A stretch of 64,000 nucleotides of DNA, from assembly GCF_014805625.2 (NCBI RefSeq), contig NW_023998414.1, forward strand, positions 42,377,555 through 42,441,554, in the 5' to 3' direction. Positions within the stretch are counted from its first letter, which is position 1. Each line of letters starts with the position of its first letter. This document shows, in pieces, positions 53,139-64,000 of the stretch. This DNA is from Glossina fuscipes. Its lineage: Eukaryota; Arthropoda; Insecta; Diptera; Glossinidae. Under the pieces are notes generated by a model. It was given only the letters and a program-made list of their open reading frames with translations. It did not search any database and had not been told where the DNA came from. Position numbers and translations under genes: made by a program.

Positions 53139-53597
53139 AAGTAAGAAAGTTACATTCGACTTGGGCCGAATCCTGTGTACGTAGCGCCACTTATTTAACA
53201 AGCCGCGTTAGGATAAAATTCTTCACCAGTTTCAAATTCGGAATGTACCTAAGCATGTCCGTCTGCCTAACTGTTTAGAAACTAAGACCTCCCCCCGTTC
53301 ACCAAAAAGATGTCGCCTACATCTTTGCAAAAGAATTTTAAAATGATCCAAACTGGTCAGAAGACACGCCTACAACGCCCACAGGCGTAAACAACGAAGA
53401 CCATGAACACCTTTGCTTTACACGATTTTGTTTGCTACTATTTGTATTCTGAAAATAGAGAAATTCAATCGCGCCCGCTCAATATTATAGAGTTTAACAA
53501 CTTAATTCCTTTCTTTTCGTTTGGTCTTCCTTAGGATAAGGGTAATTAGCGGACTGAAAGGTTCGATCACGACCGAATATAATTTTACTACTTGCTT
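53139..53597. mobile_element. MITE-like element with terminal inverted repeats
   Basis: The left end reads aagtaagaaagttacattcg, followed by acttgggccgaatc. The reverse complement of the right end reads aagcaagtagtaaaattata, followed by ttcggtcgtgatcga. The ends align over about 30 bases with gaps. The 459-base interior has no transposase frame and includes gcatgtccgtctgcctaact and an acgcctacaacgcccacagg segment of a type common in fly non-coding repeats. No clear target duplication could be fixed. Confidence 0.6.
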
Positions 53598-53649
53598 ACA
53601 GTTTTGATCACTATCATACTTTATCGACAATTGTTAAGTCTTTACTCGT

Positions 53650-54070
53650 TACCGATGGTACATAATCCACCGCTATCGAGTTTACTCGATATCATAAAGC
53701 ATAAAATGGTCCTTGAATCGATTTGAGCATGTCGTCTGTCCGTCTGTCTGTGGTAATCATTCTTCTAGTCATAAAATTGAAATTTTCTGCTTCAAATTTC
53801 GCAAATGTATTGGAAGTTCTCGCACGCAATAGTTGCATTGGTATTGAAAGGACACGTCCACAGTACAACCTAACCTTCGTTTTTGAAAACCGTGGTGTTC
53901 TCAGTTTAAGTTGGACTATGCGTGTATTCTTTGATTTAATCCACTCACTTTGTTTTGAGAAATTTTAAGCCGATATGTTAATTTTTACGTCCGGCAGAAC
54001 ATTGGCCGATTTTATATGAGTACACCTAATGCACTGTAATGTAGTTTATGTAGGGATATGAGCCAAAGGT
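53650..54070 (+). repeat. Probable interspersed repeat with (TCCG/TCTG) motif
   Basis: Starts around the tactcgttaccgatg block, contains gcatgtcgtctgtccgtctg followed by tctg and the acacgtccacagtacaacct block, and then gccgatatgttaatttttac. These blocks resemble fly interspersed repeats, and the segment directly follows the MITE-like element. The boundaries are not defined. Confidence 0.35.
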
Positions 54071-54599
54071 TGTAGGGTATCAACTGCTCCCTTACTAAAC
54101 CCTCTTCGCTTTTTATTGTATACAAAAGCCAAATTTTTTCAGTGCACGTTGCCTCTGCTTGCATTCCCGACTATTTTTAACACACGCAAGTGCCCTTGCA
54201 GCATTTGTAAACAATTATTTTATTACACATATGGTGTACGATTGTGCGAGTACATGCCAATAATTCCTTTGCTATTCGCATATATTGCCTTTTACCTGTA
54301 TATAGTTATATTACTTTGTTTACCTACACCAACAATTGTCCTGCGTTCATGGAAGACGTATTCACTTTGTATAGAAGTATTCATGCCACAATTTATATAG
54401 ATAGAGACATAAATTGTTTTACGCTAAATGTATGAGTATTCAACATATATACATAATATATCACTCGATAAGTGTCCGGTCTGACACACACGTATGGCAA
54501 CACTGTTTGTAGGCCCATATGATTTTTGGAAGGTACCGATCTTCAAATGATACGTATCAATATTATGTGACATTCTGAAAAATAGTTTTCAGGTTTCAG

Positions 54600-54850
54600 T
54601 GCAAAACTAATAATTTCGTTAGTGTATTAAACGTTGCCTTTCGATGACAAAAAGTATCGGCTTGGTGATAAAAGGACGGTTCTTGTTTGATGAAAAAATA
54701 AATTTGACGATGATTTTCTTATTTTAAACAATGTCGCATGGACACGGATGATATTGAATGCTCTGGTCGCCCGAACTCGGCAATTGTTTCAGAAAACATA
54801 AAGAAAGTGCGCCAAAGCCGTTTTAAAGAAGAATATTAGAAAGCAAGCCG
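54600..54850 (+). mobile_element. Mariner-like transposase fragment
   Basis: Plus-strand DTDDIECSGRPNSAIVSENI followed by KKVRQ at about 54738-54810 matches the N-terminal AERSGRPxSAV-ENIKKV block of mariner transposases. It is the same block as in the 36.9-37.2 kb copy. The catalytic half is missing and the flanks are degraded. Confidence 0.7.
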
Positions 54851-55596
54851 TCTAAAATCACAACGTATTGGAGCCGTTTGAGGATTTTTGCTTGCAATGT
54901 ATGACAATAAATGAAATATAGAATTATCACTACACTCCATAGTCTAATCGAGACAGCAAGTAGCGAAAGGCTGATCAAAAAGTAGAGTACTAAAGTTATG
55001 GCGTCCGTGTTTTGAGATGCGCATGATATAATATTCATCGACTATTTTGAAAAGAGAGCGGGGATCAATAGTGAATATTGCGTAGCGTTACAAGCGCCTT
55101 TGAATGACGAAATTGCAAAGAAGGTGAGTTAAACAAGAGACTTACTGATTGATACGATATGTATACATATCCATTGATTTAATTTAGTTAGCGTTACGGT
55201 AGCAGTTTACCCTTGCTACTAGTCAAAACAGGTAAACAAAGGCAATAGATTGTACGCAAATAACTGTAAATTGTGCTCTTCAAAATTGTGTAGACTGTCT
55301 TGTCTTCCAAAAATATTAAATCACATTACTTTCGAGACATTCCATTACAAAACATGTTTTGCCAAATTGGAATTGTGAACTAATTCCACGTAACAAGTAC
55401 AGTCAGAAGTACACAAATACACATCAGACTATATATACATATAAGAATCGGTGTATATTGCTGGCGTCATGAATATTTCCCAAATTGATTCACTTGACAA
55501 CAAAAGAAACGAATATGAAGGGCAGTATTCAACACTAGAGTAGAAGTCCCTCTCTTGCTTCCACTCTCATGTAATGCTCTCTCAGCGTAACATCTT

Positions 55597-55674
55597 ATTA
55601 TTATTAATTTAGCCAGAGAAATAAATCCTAATACTAAAGTCTTAAAATACTGGCACCTAAGGCTTTCTGTTTTA
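55597..55674 (-). repeat. Dispersed repeat, inverse partner of 45537-45613
   Basis: Its reverse complement begins gaaagccttaggtgccag-like and ends in ttctctggctaaattaataa, matching the 45.5 kb copy along its length. Confidence 0.7.
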
Positions 55675-55819
55675 TTGAAAACTATGCGAAAATTGCGGTT
55701 TGCATCAACGATTATGATTAATTTGTGAATTAGTCCCTTAGCTTAACGCTAGCATACACGCTACTTTAAATATCCACCACACCGCATGTAATTGTCTAGC
55801 TCTAGACACTTGATAATCA

Positions 55820-56461
55820 TGTAGTTTAACTCGACATCAGCAAGGCACGTGTGGTGGGTCAATAGCTATAAAAGCCGCATGCAACTATAAATCAGTTTTC
55901 AGTTTCGTACAGCGACAGCGAACTCAAAGATAACTTTTACTAACATTTTCAAAAGATCTAAGCATTGTATTCTGTAATAGATTTTGCCTCACGGCGATTT
56001 GATCCAGACAAAGGCGAGCCCAGTGAGATATTGTGTTCTGCAATAGACTTTGCTGGGTTAATTCTCAACCTGAAGTGGGGCCGGGCCTTTCACCTTTCTT
56101 GTCCTTAATTATCCTACTGATCCAGATCCGTGAAGTACTTACTTTACGAAGATTTGATCCAGGCAAGGGCGAGCCCAGTAAAATATTGTATTCTGTAATA
56201 GGCTTTGCCTGGCTAATCCGCAACCTGAAGTGCGGCTGGGCCTATCGCTTTTCTTGTGCTTAATTATCCTGCTGATCCAGATCCGCAAAGTACCTCACCC
56301 TTCATGAAGATTTGGTTCAGGCAAGAGCGTTTCCTACCCAGAGCAACTACAATGAGACACTAGATCCTGGGGAGGGTCTTTACCTGAGTGATTCCGGCCT
56401 GGAGGTAGAGAAATGGATCTTCTCTTTCTCAACCCCCACTTAAAAAGAGGCAGGTGGTTCA
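55820..56461 (+). mobile_element. Candidate LTR of a 412/mdg1-like retrotransposon
   Basis: The segment starts TGTAGTTTAAC and ends TTCA, giving the TG...CA form of an LTR. Inside is a TATA box (ctataaaagcc, about 55867) with an arthropod-type initiator TCAGTTT about 30 bases downstream, followed by a tandem repeat. One base after the end comes TGGCGATCC, which resembles the tRNA-Arg primer-binding site TGGCGACC of 412/mdg1 elements. No second LTR, reverse transcriptase or integrase frame follows, so only the 5' end would be present. The alternative is an ordinary TATA promoter of an unrecognised transcript. Confidence 0.45.
55967..56330 (+). repeat. Tandem repeat, 155-bp unit (two full copies plus a partial one)
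   Basis: The marker ttctg(t/c)aatag occurs at 55970, 56036 and 56191. The last two are 155 bases apart and the units align throughout (caacctgaagtg, cttaattatcct, ctgatccagatccg, caggcaag). The first copy holds only the aggcgagcccagtgagatat part. The tract is GC-richer than its surroundings. Confidence 0.85.
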
Positions 56462-56632
56462 ATGGCGATCCGGTATATTGAGGTACGAATTGCGTAATAA
56501 ACAAAACGGTTCATCACCACCGAAACGTAAAAGGTTGTGAGATATTTATACATCGTGAAAACACCCATCAACACGTCGTGTACTGAACACTGCCTCTCCT
56601 TTTTTTTGCTCCCAGAAACCAAGTCTCTAATT

Positions 56633-56794
56633 ATGCCCTCAAATCTCTCCTGCTATAAGCCCGATAAATCTAAGATTGTATCTGACTGTGAAAGAATAAT
56701 AAAAGAAAATAAATTCCACCAAAAAGAAGAACAAAGATTAATTTTATTTAGTATAAATATTTTGGAACGAACTGCTAGAGACAGCGTTGGGTGA
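56633..56794 (+). CDS. Possible gag start of the LTR element
   Basis: After the putative primer-binding site and a 170-base leader, ATG at 56633 opens a 53-codon frame beginning MPSNLSCYKPDKSKIVSDCE. It is charged and helix-like but too short to recognise. The same frame is open upstream to 56537. If the LTR reading is right, this would be a truncated gag. Confidence 0.25.
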   Translation: MPSNLSCYKPDKSKIVSDCERIIKENKFHQKEEQRLILFSINILERTARDSVG

Positions 56795-59565
56795 TATCCT
56801 AACCGTAGAACGTATCGTTACCAGGTAAATCACAATACTTGCGATTTGGCGCAATTTATACTCAGATATAAGATATGTTTGTCATATGTATGTCGGCTTG
56901 GAGGTAATTTTATAAAAACCCATTTAGGTTAAATGGATTTGCTTGCGCTGACACATTCATTTCTTTATGAAATTCCGATATCGCATTCTTTATTGAAGAT
57001 GGCTTGGTTTGACATATATACGCAAACAGCTTTGACTGTAGAATCGTCTAAAAGATTGTTGTGACGAATGATAAGGAATGGAATAAGATTTTTTATTGTA
57101 CATTAGTTGATCAAAGCTCAGATATACCACTGTCCAATAATACATGCTTAAGTTTACCCCCTCATAATGGAAAGTTTCTTGTCCATTGAAGTGATCATCA
57201 GCTCAGATCAGATACATAATTTATAAACGTTCAATGTATTTACTAAATTCAAGATCAAAGATCAAAATTTCGGAATCGAAACTTTGCAATCAAGGTTGGC
57301 TCTGGCGCTCTGTCAATACATCTATTCCATGCATGTCGAATAACTTTTTTGTTGCTTAAAGAGCATTTCGATTTTTTCCAAAGTAAAAAAGTAAAATATG
57401 CCGAAAATCCTGTGTTTGACGTTCCATATTTGAAAGAGAAGCAACCTTTAGTATTAATGAGTAAAATCAATTGAGTTTTTTCCATAAGGAAGCCTTGTTA
57501 GTTGGCTGTTAAAAAATACAGTTAAGTCTTCTTTTGGGAAAAAGAAAAACAAAATCACGTAGACCGTAACGCGATATCGTGTTAAATAAATAAGTTCTAA
57601 CATTATATATTCCATGAACTTGGCTTTCTTGATACTAAAACCACGCAAAGGTTCCGACAAAGTTTTCTTCACGGACACATGGCTAGTCAAGTGAGTCGAA
57701 GTGAGGATATTTTATAAAAACATTCGTTTATCGCATACAAACACCTTTTCGAGAAGTATTCTGAGTAAGAGTAATTTTTCATATCAGTTATGGAAGTCAC
57801 CGCAAACAAGCTCTACAAAATGCTAGCAAAACAAAATGTCCAGAAGTCAATTTTTCATCAAATATTTCAATATTTCTTTATAAAAAATAGTACAATTAAG
57901 TAATGGCAATTAATGTCCTATTCGTTCAATTTCCCTTCACCTGTGAAAATTGATATTTCATTAAAAAGCCATTTTGTAGTTGGTTTTTCACAAATTCGTT
58001 TATTTATTTAATTTTTTTTTTTTTATTGCTAGGTTTTTGTATTTCACTATCTGACAGATAAGCATGATAATAATTTGTTGATAAGAACGGTAGCTATATT
58101 GAGTTGATGATCTCAAATTTTGATTTCATTTAACTAATAGTGCTGCAACATACATATGTTATTTTGTTTCGGATTTATATATTTTTCGGGGAATGAAGGT
58201 TTTGAATTTACTTAAGCAGAGAAATTTTTGAAAGGTACATTATTAAGAAGGCATAAGGCAATAAGTTTTAAGCTCATTTCAGGGCAATTTTTAAGGATAG
58301 ATGTCATGCTGACGTGTTTACGTATTATACCACAGATAAAATTTATATATGGGCGTTTGTTATTAGTATGGATCGCATACAAATAAAAATTAGGCAAAAT
58401 ATTAGTGAATATTAGTGAATACACGTGCGGAATGGCATTGCAAGCGTATGCAATGACAAACGCAATTTGATATTTGAAGTACAAATTGCGCATATTATCA
58501 CTTTCTATGCCCTTGCTAAATAGCAAGGCCATTATGATGCATATGTAGGTCGCAAAAAAAAAAAAATAAATAAATAAAAAAACTCTACATCAGCTTAATG
58601 CTTAGAGCTAATAACTATGTCTCTCTTTTCAATACTGGTATTCTCGTAGCCGCATCGCACGCGCATGCGATTGAAAGTTGAAATTCGAAATAAACAGCCT
58701 AAATTGAATTCTTTATTCAATTTTGCAATTAAAAAAAATGAAAACTTTTCGGATGTTTTTGATAATAACTCCTATCTGAAAATGTAATTTGCAAATATAT
58801 CCGGTTAGCCTGGTCCTGATAGCCTCAAAATAACACAACGCCTTTTGCATATGTATTCACTTGAGGCTGAGGTATATTTCCCGGCGATTATAGCGTTTTT
58901 TCGCTTATGAATTGTTTTTCATTTAGCTATAGCCTACGTCGGATTAAAATGAAAAACCACATTAATAGATAATATCTCTCTATTTATGTCATGACGAAGG
59001 CACCGCGTAACGAATCGCGAATAGGAGAAGACAGTCAGTTCGTGTCTATAAATCTGCGTAAACTTAGATAGATATCATTTTTCATCGAGATCTGTGTAAG
59101 TGGACTAATGTGTTAATTGATTTACAAATGATTCAGTTTGTGGAATCAATGGATGTACAGTGTTTTCCGTTTTATAAAATTAGCGATTGTTTTTTTCTTT
59201 TTTTTTTAAACTTTCTAAACTTCAATCTTGAAGGTTCATACGAATCGAGAAACAATGAAAATTTATTCACCTGTAATCACAGGAACCTAAAAATGTGAAT
59301 CATAGGAAAGTTGAACGCTTTTCAAAATATGTCAACATAATTGTTAGAACGAACTTTATTTAGATTGTTTATTTGATTTAAAGTTTTGCAAATTAAAAGC
59401 TTAAGGCATTGAGTGCGCAGACCTTCAAGCTTTTTAGCTAAAAACCATGAAATCGTTCATAGTTTAAAATTTCAGAGATGGCAATGTGCTACAGAAATTT
59501 TGTTGTGATGGCTAAGATGGAAGATAATATTAATTTTCAGTAAACGCAACAAACATCCCCGTGGC

Positions 59566-62500
59566 CTAGAACTCTAGGCGATAGGCTGAGCAAGAAGTTT
59601 CATGATCTTGTAGATTGATTGTGCAACGAGAGGCTGAAGGTGAAAGGTCTATATGGTACTTAGCTAACAGTTCTTCATTTTCAGCTACCCAATAACCTAA
59701 GACGTCAGTATCGTATGTTGGGATGATGGTAACTTCTAAAATAAGAAATAGTATTATTTAAGATTTTTGTTTAAATTAATTTTAATAGCAAGCGTTACCT
59801 AATTCTTTATCTTCCCATGTTTGCTTGGCCTCTAATAGAGCATCGTAAACTTGGCGACTGGGCTCGGTACCAGAAAATACATAATAACGAGCTCGTACTC
59901 GTTTGAAGAAATCGACATGAGAGTAATAAGAATTTCCATTGTGAGGAACGTAGGTTAAGTCGACATAGACCGGAGAAGGTTTTTTGCCTTTATGAGGTGA
60001 CTCTGAACGCTTGCGTAGATTCTTTTCGTTATTAAGCCGGGTCTTTGTTGCAGCCAATCGTCTTTCCCTTTTAGGTGTGGTGCGAACGTCTCCGTCCACT
60101 GGTCCGGGGGCAGGAGACGGTAAGCCTAAGGGTTTTCCCCATTCCTTCAGCTTATCATCGGTTGTTTTCGACAACGACGATGCAGACGTCATTTCTTCTG
60201 ATTGAGATGAACTAATAGCAGTTGCGCTTTCGGTTTTTTTGCCTTTTTCCGTTTCCATTTTTAATGGAGTTGACGAACACGCTTCGCTAGACTTCACTAG
60301 TTTCTGTACATCAGTTAAGGGAAATTTTGGTTGCTCAGCACCGGTTACTTTTTGTTCTATTTCGTCATCTTTCGAAGGTGAATATGAATATTTTGATGTA
60401 ACTGATGACATTACTTCTGCTCCGCGTACCTCAACATGTTCTTTCAGAGCTTTTTCAAATTCCTTGTCAGCTTCGTCTAAAAACTTATGATCAGTGTGCA
60501 AGCGTTCAACTGGTTCCGATGATTTTGTTTCAAATGTGTCTGGCAGTGCTCCATAATATGAAGTGCTCATTGGATCAGACATTTTGTGACTAAAACTGCT
60601 GGTGACAGAACGAGCTGTTGAATGTTCTTCGCTACCGTACTGAGGTGGTATGTCATCTTGACTGTCATCAACGTCAAAGTCCGAACGTTTGCTAATTCCA
60701 GAGCTAGAACGTTGAAGATCGTAAGAAGCTCCATGTGATGAAGCAATGCTCCTTGGCGAACCAGGAACATCATCATCACTTATGTATGCTCCTGCAGCAC
60801 GCTCATCATCGCTCCCAGGTGTTGAGGAACGGTAAATACTTCTTAGCATTGCTACCTCTTTCGGTAAAATCACATCGCTCTTATCGCTTTCACTTGTGGT
60901 TCTTGTAGTAGTTACTGTAACTTTTTCACCTTCTGGATCTGAGGAATCTGTGGTAGTGACTGTTTTCTCTTCGGTTACGATTTCTCTACCATCAGCTGAT
61001 ATTACTTTGGTGACAGTGGTGATAGTAGTCGTTATTATTTTTTCAGTACTGCCACTTAAGGCGGAAGTTTTTCCAATACCACGTAGTTCATGCAGATCAG
61101 GGAGTGCTTCGGAAACTTGATCTTTTTTCAAGACAGATGCTAATGAAGTTGGAGATGCCGTCATTGAAGCGAATGTATTAGCGGACTTAAGTTCGTCTTT
61201 GGTAACTTGAGGAAAGGGGGAAGTAGGTTTGGGCGAAGACTCTGGTGTTTCAGTGACCGATTCGCGGTCAAGAGGTGTTGGGATTGATTGACTCTCTGAT
61301 GTTAAAGCTCCTGGACTCGATTTCCCACTAACGTCTTTAGGCGACAAAGGGCCGCTGCTTGGAATATTTGTAGCAATAATATTATCGCTTAACATCGTTT
61401 TAACAGTCCCAGTTACACTTGCAGTCACACCTATAGAGGATCGGGATATACCTGGACTTACTGGAGCTGTGGGAGGAGTTTTACGATCCATCATTTCCTT
61501 ATCAAGAGTGTGGGATATTGACTCTGCCTGAACAGTTATTTTGGAAGATTTTTGACTAGCAATATCGTCCTTTAATTGTTTATGTGACGATTTTATCTGT
61601 GCTGAAGATTCTTCTATGTCGCGATGACTAATTATTTCCTCCTCGAATTGAATATCTGCAGATGGTTTATATATACTAGTAAGCATAATAGGGGCGATTG
61701 ATTTGGAACGAATTTCTTTGACCTGACTTGTTGATGCATCATCTAGCATTTCACTTTCTTGACCACTGCTTGTTAATTCTTTTTGTAGTTCTAGAGATTC
61801 ACTTAGACGGACTGATTCCGTCTTACTTATTGAGCTAATTTCTTTAGTGCTTACTGTAGTTTCAGTTTCTACCGCTGGTTGCTTTGTAAACTCTACTGAA
61901 CTTTCTGGTTGTCTTTTTTCTTGCATTGATGCTTGTATTTCGCTAACTATAGACTCCGTGGAACATTCTTCGGAATATATTTGGGAATCTTCACCCTGTG
62001 TTAAAAACTCGGATTTTGTAGTAGCCTCTGAAGCCAGGATATTTTTGTCATCGCTTGTGGTCATTGTGTTAATTTCGGAAGTAGTTATGTAAGAAGTTTC
62101 GGTAATGATTTTCTTTATTTTCATTGTTGTAAATTCTTTGCTTGCTTCTGCAGTGGTAGTGAGATCCGATTCCGTTGAATGATCAATTTGTGAACTCAGT
62201 AACAAATCTTCGCTTTGAAGTTCTTTAGACAACTTTTCTGATTTCAACAATTTGAATTGGGATTTTTCTGATTCCTCTATTTTATCTTTCTCTTCTATTG
62301 AAACTGGGCCGGATTTAAAATCTGGAGAAGATTTGTCCGAATCAAGCTCAGCTTTTAGTGTGACATCTTTAATGTTCTGTAGTTCCACGGTCTTAATAGT
62401 TTTCAGCTTTTCCTCTAGTTGTTTTTCATCAAAATCTGGTATTATTTCGTTTATATCTTTTTCAGATTTTAATACCTTCGCAACGTTAGACACTATCTTA

Positions 62501-64000
62501 AACACTTCTTCCTCGCGTGGTGAAATTGGACGTGCGACGGATTGAGTGAGCAAGGTACTAGATGATACAATAAGCGGAGATACTTTTTGTCTTTCTTCTT
62601 CTTCGTTGATATCATGTAAAGTAGGCTTATCCCTTTCGGTTTCACTCAAACTAAACTCTGGTGAATCCATAGTAGTAATATGTGTTTCTCTTAACTCAGT
62701 TGTAAAACTTTTCATCTCAAGTGGTAATTCGGAAATTTTACATTTATCTGATTCTACTTTAGGTTCTATATCTCGTGCAAGCGTGTCAAGGGTTGTCGTT
62801 TGCTTAAGAATTATATCTTTAGATACGGACGTCGATTTTTCTTTTTCCGCCGTTTCCACGAATGAATTTGTTGTTTCACTTGTCGTTTTATCTAACTTGC
62901 AAATGGTTGTTTGTGAACGTGATACCTCTTTAGGCTCCTCAGACCGTTTACCATCTGCAGTCGTTTGGTCGGTTGTTATGCCATCTTCCTTGACGTCTTT
63001 ATCTTCTTTTTTTGCTGCTTCACGTCTCTTTTCCTCAGTAACTTCCTTCTCTTCGGTTAGGCGAATATCAACCTCTGTCTTTTCGGATACTTTACTTTCT
63101 AACGAAGATACTATTGTTTCAGACCGGGCTTGATCAATTACTTTTTTAGTCCCCTTAACATCTTCAGGTACATGTATAGGACTGTGTAGGTCCTCAGACT
63201 GGATCAAAGATTTCTTAGACACTACCACACTTACTAATGACTCTGTACTTGTGAGTTGATCTGCTTGTGCAGTTTTTGTCTCAGACGAAGTAAGTGATGA
63301 TTTCTTAACTTCGATAAGAGTTTTCTCAGATTTCTCGGTTTCTAGGACTGATTTTATGGATTTCTCAAGTAATTTTTCATCTTCCTTAACACTTTCGATA
63401 GGTGATTTCTTAGGTTCCTTGCTTTCTATAGTAGATGTTGCTGATTGTAATCGAATTTGATCACTTTCTTTCTCATCCCCTTTAATACTTTCCGCTATAG
63501 AAGCAGCACGTGATGTTTTTTTAGAATCATCTGGTGATTTCCTGCACTCTTTGCTTTCAACAGGGGATGTTGATTTTGATCGGAATTGATCGGTTACTTT
63601 GACGTCTTCTTTAATACTTTCTGCTATGGAAGTGGCACGTGATGAAATTTTAGACTCGGAACGTGATTTTTCAGAGGTCTGGCTTTCTTTAGTGAATGTT
63701 AAAGGTTCTGGTTGATGTTGATCACTTACTTTAACATCTGGTTCAGTACTTTCCGTTACAGAAGGAGCAGGCGGTAGTTTCTTAAAATCGGAAGGGGATT
63801 TTTCAGTCTCCTTCCTTTCTGTAGTAGACATCACTGATTCTGATCGAGATTGATCAATTGACTTGTCATCTTCTTCTACACTTTTTATCTCTGAAGCAGC
63901 AGGCGATAACTTTTTAGACTCAACAGGAGATTTTTCAGACTTTTTGCTTTCTACGGTAGATGCTACCGATTCTGGTCGTGCTTGTTCACTTATTTTGTCA
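59566..64000 (-). CDS. futsch: Futsch (MAP1B family), C-terminal part
   Basis: The minus-strand frame is open from the right edge of the window (64000) to 59799, then continues in phase in the last exon 59735-59566, ending CSAYRLEF-stop. Futsch binds microtubules and shapes the synaptic cytoskeleton at the neuromuscular junction. The part seen has, in order, tandem KSP-type acidic/serine repeats (64000 to about 63380), a long disordered Ser/Glu/Lys-rich tract, and the MAP1 light-chain domain. This domain starts near VYVDLTYVPHNGNSYYSHVD and continues RVRARYYVFSGTEPSRQVYD. The last exon completes it (TIIPTYDTDVLGYW). The methionine at 63834 is internal to a repeat and is not the start; most of this very large protein lies outside the window. 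Antisense frames here are shadows. Confidence 0.93.

Larger units (their letters stand above)
49502..59565. other. Ten-kb accessory, gene-poor interval
   Basis: No conserved host gene was recognised between the RILP-like gene and futsch. The interval holds a 52-bp tandem duplication, a terminal-inverted-repeat element, a mariner fragment, the second member of the inverted repeat pair and a probable LTR element, described separately. An open frame at 52487-52933 (148 codons) is unassigned. Confidence 0.6.

Noticed and set aside
55967..56330. U1 or other snRNA-like gene in the GC-richer tandem repeat
   Set aside because: Superficial similarity only (tacttac, cagggcgag-like pieces); order and stems do not match any snRNA I could recall.
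60011..63133. Several antisense Ser/Val-rich frames over futsch
   Set aside because: They are shadows of the low-complexity Ser/Glu/Lys-rich coding strand.

Overview
This is eukaryotic nuclear DNA from a fly. It is AT-rich, has 50-90 nt GT-AG introns, many CT, TA and AAT microsatellites, mariner relics, and two 100-base N gaps. Every recognisable protein is closest to Drosophila or general metazoan families. Several of these genes are, from memory, X-linked in D. melanogaster (futsch, mnb, Aven, THADA), so the scaffold may be a Muller A segment. Predicted lengths match fly orthologues well (ORC2 619 aa, THADA 1774 aa, LACTB2 291 aa). The repeat types would suit a calyptrate such as a tsetse-like fly, but the species cannot be fixed from the sequence.

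Layout. 1-16.9 kb is gene-poor, with two degenerate mariner copies, microsatellites, one gap and one copy of a dispersed repeat. 17.0-19.6 kb holds Aven(+) and a ZNF622/Rei1-like 60S biogenesis factor(+). 20.7-23.5 kb holds the 3' part of a minibrain/DYRK1A-type kinase(-), with two oddities in its reading frame. 24-25.1 kb is a repeat cluster. 26.36-27.46 kb LACTB2(-) and 27.61-33.87 kb THADA(+) are head-to-head over a 157-base promoter centred on a perfect E-box palindrome. 37.5-40.1 kb is a ZFYVE1/DFCP1 homologue(-). 42.2-44.84 kb is ORC2(-), with a protein-like fragment on the opposite strand inside its last intron. 48.0-49.5 kb is a RILP-like Rab effector(+). 49.5-59.5 kb is an accessory stretch with a terminal-inverted-repeat element, a mariner fragment and a possible 412/mdg1-like LTR with a gag start. 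59.57-64.0 kb is the C-terminal part of futsch (MAP1B family)(-), running off the right edge.

The genes do not form one pathway; they are housekeeping and neuronal genes side by side. Exon models were built by hand from GT-AG sites, and every junction was checked for phase. The exception is the mnb 5' exon, whose frame does not join. No CRISPR, operon, toxin or complete mobile element was found. The strongest leads are the mnb in-frame stop followed by 50 coding-like codons, the mnb frame break, three stop-free introns with lengths divisible by 3, and the shared E-box promoter motif.
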